Assembly (NCBI GenBank): GCA_009741485.1
Contig: CM019217.1
Coordinates: forward strand, 49,093,153 to 49,157,152
Direction of reading: 5' to 3'
Source: Malurus cyaneus samueli
Lineage: Eukaryota > Chordata > Aves > Passeriformes > Maluridae
Length of the DNA stretch: 64,000 nt
In this document: in pieces, positions 61,686 to 64,000 of the stretch
How the letters are laid out: the number at the start of each line of letters is the position of its first letter
Position numbering within the stretch: the first letter of the stretch is position 1
Position numbers and translations under genes: made by a program
Notes under the pieces: generated by a model
Told to the model about the DNA's origin: nothing
Seen by the model: only the letters and a program-made list of their open reading frames with translations
Database searches by the model: none

Positions 61686-63479
61686 GATTTAGGATTGACC
61701 CAGACATTTCTGAATCTTCCCCACTTTTCTCATTCTGAGCAAGTTTTGCTTCAATTTGGTGTATATCCACATACATATCTGTTTCCTCTAGTGACTGTTA
61801 CTGCTTGTTTTTACTGGTGGCAGTTCTAGTATATATGTGCTGAATGCAGAAGTCTAAGGACTTACCACCTTTTTTCTCTTTGTCCTCCTGAACAAATTTA
61901 AGCCTAATTTTGGTGTATGTAGAAGAGAGTATACCTTTGTATTAAATCAGGTCAATTTGGCTACAGAAGCTCTTCATCCAATTTCGCTAATTCTGTGGAA
62001 GGAGCCATTTACCAACCACACCAGTCCTTGCAGAGCTGTAGGATAATCAAGACCCAGAGTGGTTTCAAAGCATTCTCCCTGCCAGCCACACGTGCAACAA
62101 TCTACACAAACTTGTGGAAATCTGCCTATGCTATCTCATGGACCTTATTCAAACCAGTGGAATCCATCTGTATCTTTCATTTCACCTAAGTACTGCAGCA
62201 GGAGCTTACAGGACAACTAAATAAAAGGGTCAGTACTTATGGTAAGTGAGGCTGCTTGTCTGTCCTTCAAAGGATGGTATTTGGTCCTCCTTGTGGGAAA
62301 AAAATCCATCAGTCACATTTTTGATCCACAGTGAACAAACTGATGAGTTTTCTTACTTGAAAACTTGTTCTTAGACAAAAATGTGGCCACTGGATCTCTG
62401 TAGTTTAGACTGTACAGTTCTTCCTAGAACTAGATCTAAGTCAAGTGTTTTAAATTAATAGGTTTGCTGAAGAGAACAAATTTTTCAGGGAGACCAGATC
62501 TACTTTGGTATGACATGAAATTTGGTGAAATGTATTTTGCAAAAAAAAAAAAAAATCTCCCACAAATCAAAGGAAAGGATAAAAGGAAATACAAAAAAAA
62601 AAAAAGTTTTATGGGCATTTTTGTTCCTTTTCAGGTAAAAAATCGGGAGCAGAGTATTTACTATTTTAAAGGCAAACATTTTTTCTTTGTTGTATGTTTG
62701 GTTTGGTTTTCCTTTCCCTTAGCCAAACCATCCCCCTTAGCTTTTATTTCAGGTAGATTCAACTGAATTTTTTTCTGCCCATGATTGTTTTTTGTTTGGC
62801 CATTGAACCAGATAATCCAATATTTGCACAGCACTTCCTGGAGCTGCATGAAGAGGTAATGTTGTCATTATGACAGGTAGACCTCAGGAGATTACATGGA
62901 AGCACAGGGTCTCCTAGCAGAAGCTCCTTGGCCTTTAAATGTTCACTTTCAGATCCTTAGGATTTCCCTGCAGATCTCTGGAATGTGTTATATTAGAGGG
63001 GGGTCGAAGTGTTGAGGAGTCTATGGTTTCCCAAAGGAAGGAGGAGGAATAATGGTATGCAGCAACAGGGCACTGAGTTTCTGAATTGTTCGTGGGTATT
63101 TTTCCCCTAAGGGAAAGATGAGGCTTCTAGTGCTAAATGCTGGGATTTACTCCTATGTGTATTTGAAATTTATTTTCTTTTTAGTTTGTGGCTTTTTAAA
63201 GTTCTGAAAATATGGTGACATATATCTTTTTTCTGTTATGGTTTCTTGCTTAGGTCACTGTGCCTTGTTCCGTTTGTACAAAAATATTTGTTCCTAATTA
63301 AACTCACCTTCTTTTGTTTATACCAAAACATCTTGGGCTCATGAAAATTGCCTGACCTGTGAAGTTGTCTGCTTGGTCAAGGATTTTGCAGATCATTCTG
63401 TTTGCGCACAGAAATTCAAAATTTTTCCTGCCTGGCTCAGATGGTTAGTAGTGTAAATTTTCTAAGAGAATGGCCAGTG

Positions 63480-63875
63480 TTACAAGCAGCTGCAGGTTTT
63501 GTGCTTGTGAAACCTATTTGCACAAATATTAAAAGCCACCAAAGTCTCCACCCAAATCTGCCACAATTGCTCAGATCTCCAAACAATTACAATCTAATTA
63601 GAGCCGGCATTCAAAGTTGCCTCCAGCATTTGAAACAAAAGTAATTTAGCGGTAATAAACGTGTAGATTGGCAGCTCCGGAGGCTGAACTCTGCTTATCC
63701 GCAAAGCGTACCCAGGGTGGGAAAGAGCTACAAGAATCACCACAATGACTGAAGGGCCTGACCCCCTGCGTTGAGATGACAACCCCCAAGGGATGAACAA
63801 ATGGGTAATTTTCTACAGGTCTCTTTACTGCCACTGCTTAGAATGTTGCTAATTACTGACAATAATTAGTATGTT
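63480..63875. promoter_or_regulatory. Candidate conserved non-coding element, homeodomain-rich
   Basis: The block has several TAATTA-type cores: CAATTACAATCTAATTAG near 63587 and an inverted pair CTAATTA (63849-63855) and TAATTAG (63863-63869) with a seven-base spacer, suited to paired homeodomain binding. It also contains a retained CpG-bearing stretch near 63644-63720 (TAGCGG, ACGTGT, GCTCCGG, TCCGC, AGCGTAC) in a CpG-poor region. This texture is common in vertebrate developmental enhancers. Conservation cannot be tested here. Confidence 0.25.
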
Positions 63876-64000
63876 GTCTGTAGCATGAATACTTTTTTGC
63901 TACGAAAACCACCTGATTCATTGTATGATAACAATCAAATGCCCATCATGTAATGATGGTGTTTATGAAGTTAAGGATTATTCTGAATTTGAACCACAGC

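Larger units (their letters stand above)
59111..64000. other. 4.9-kb non-coding right end
   Basis: No recognisable gene is present. A minus-strand frame at 60954-61181 is discussed in the findings. There are short A runs near 62540-62605. At 61660 lies a perfect hairpin. From about 63480 to 63870 the sequence is rich in homeodomain-type cores and has no recognised repeat. AATAAA appears on the plus strand at several places (for example 60149, 60833), but no upstream gene justifies calling a polyadenylation site. Confidence 0.55.

Overview
The window looks like vertebrate nuclear DNA, most likely from a bird. The main clue is three fragments that I recognise from memory as 3' ends of the CR1 retrotransposon in its avian form. 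The overall picture fits: few interspersed repeats, two strong CpG islands, no operon-like gene packing, and a moderate-GC background. CR1 also occurs in crocodilians and turtles, so 'bird' is an inference. I cannot name the species or the locus.

Layout. Positions 1-5390 are mostly non-coding but contain the only convincing splice-bounded exon candidate (1431-1572, + strand). Positions 5395-7370 form a large CpG island with promoter elements: a CRE-like site, YY1-like sites oriented on the minus strand, and CG-alternating runs. Positions 7371-57774 are about 50 kb with no gene I can recognise. They hold two minus-strand CR1 tails (27829-27915 and 37028-37285), long A/T homopolymers, a 17-base G run, three short tandem duplications, a GGAT microsatellite, and several AT-rich blocks with clustered homeodomain/POU-type motifs that could be regulatory. 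Positions 57775-58448 are a plus-strand CR1 with a large internal deletion. Its 3' end directly abuts a second CpG island (58450-59110), which carries GC boxes, a strong CTCF-type core and another minus-oriented YY1-like element. Positions 59111-64000 are non-coding, with a perfect 11-bp hairpin and a homeodomain-rich block near the right edge.

Interpretation. The simplest reading is the 5' part of a large-intron vertebrate gene, or the space between genes, with two CpG-island promoters about 52 kb apart. The shared minus orientation of the YY1-like elements suggests, without proving it, that both islands drive leftward transcription and may be alternative promoters. The many open frames inside the CpG islands overlap on both strands and are best explained by stop-poor GC-rich sequence. 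I found no tRNA, rRNA, CRISPR array, prokaryotic feature or intact mobile element, and no clear novel system. The most checkable points are the exon at 1431-1572, the CR1/CTCF/CpG junction near 58450, and the candidate enhancers.
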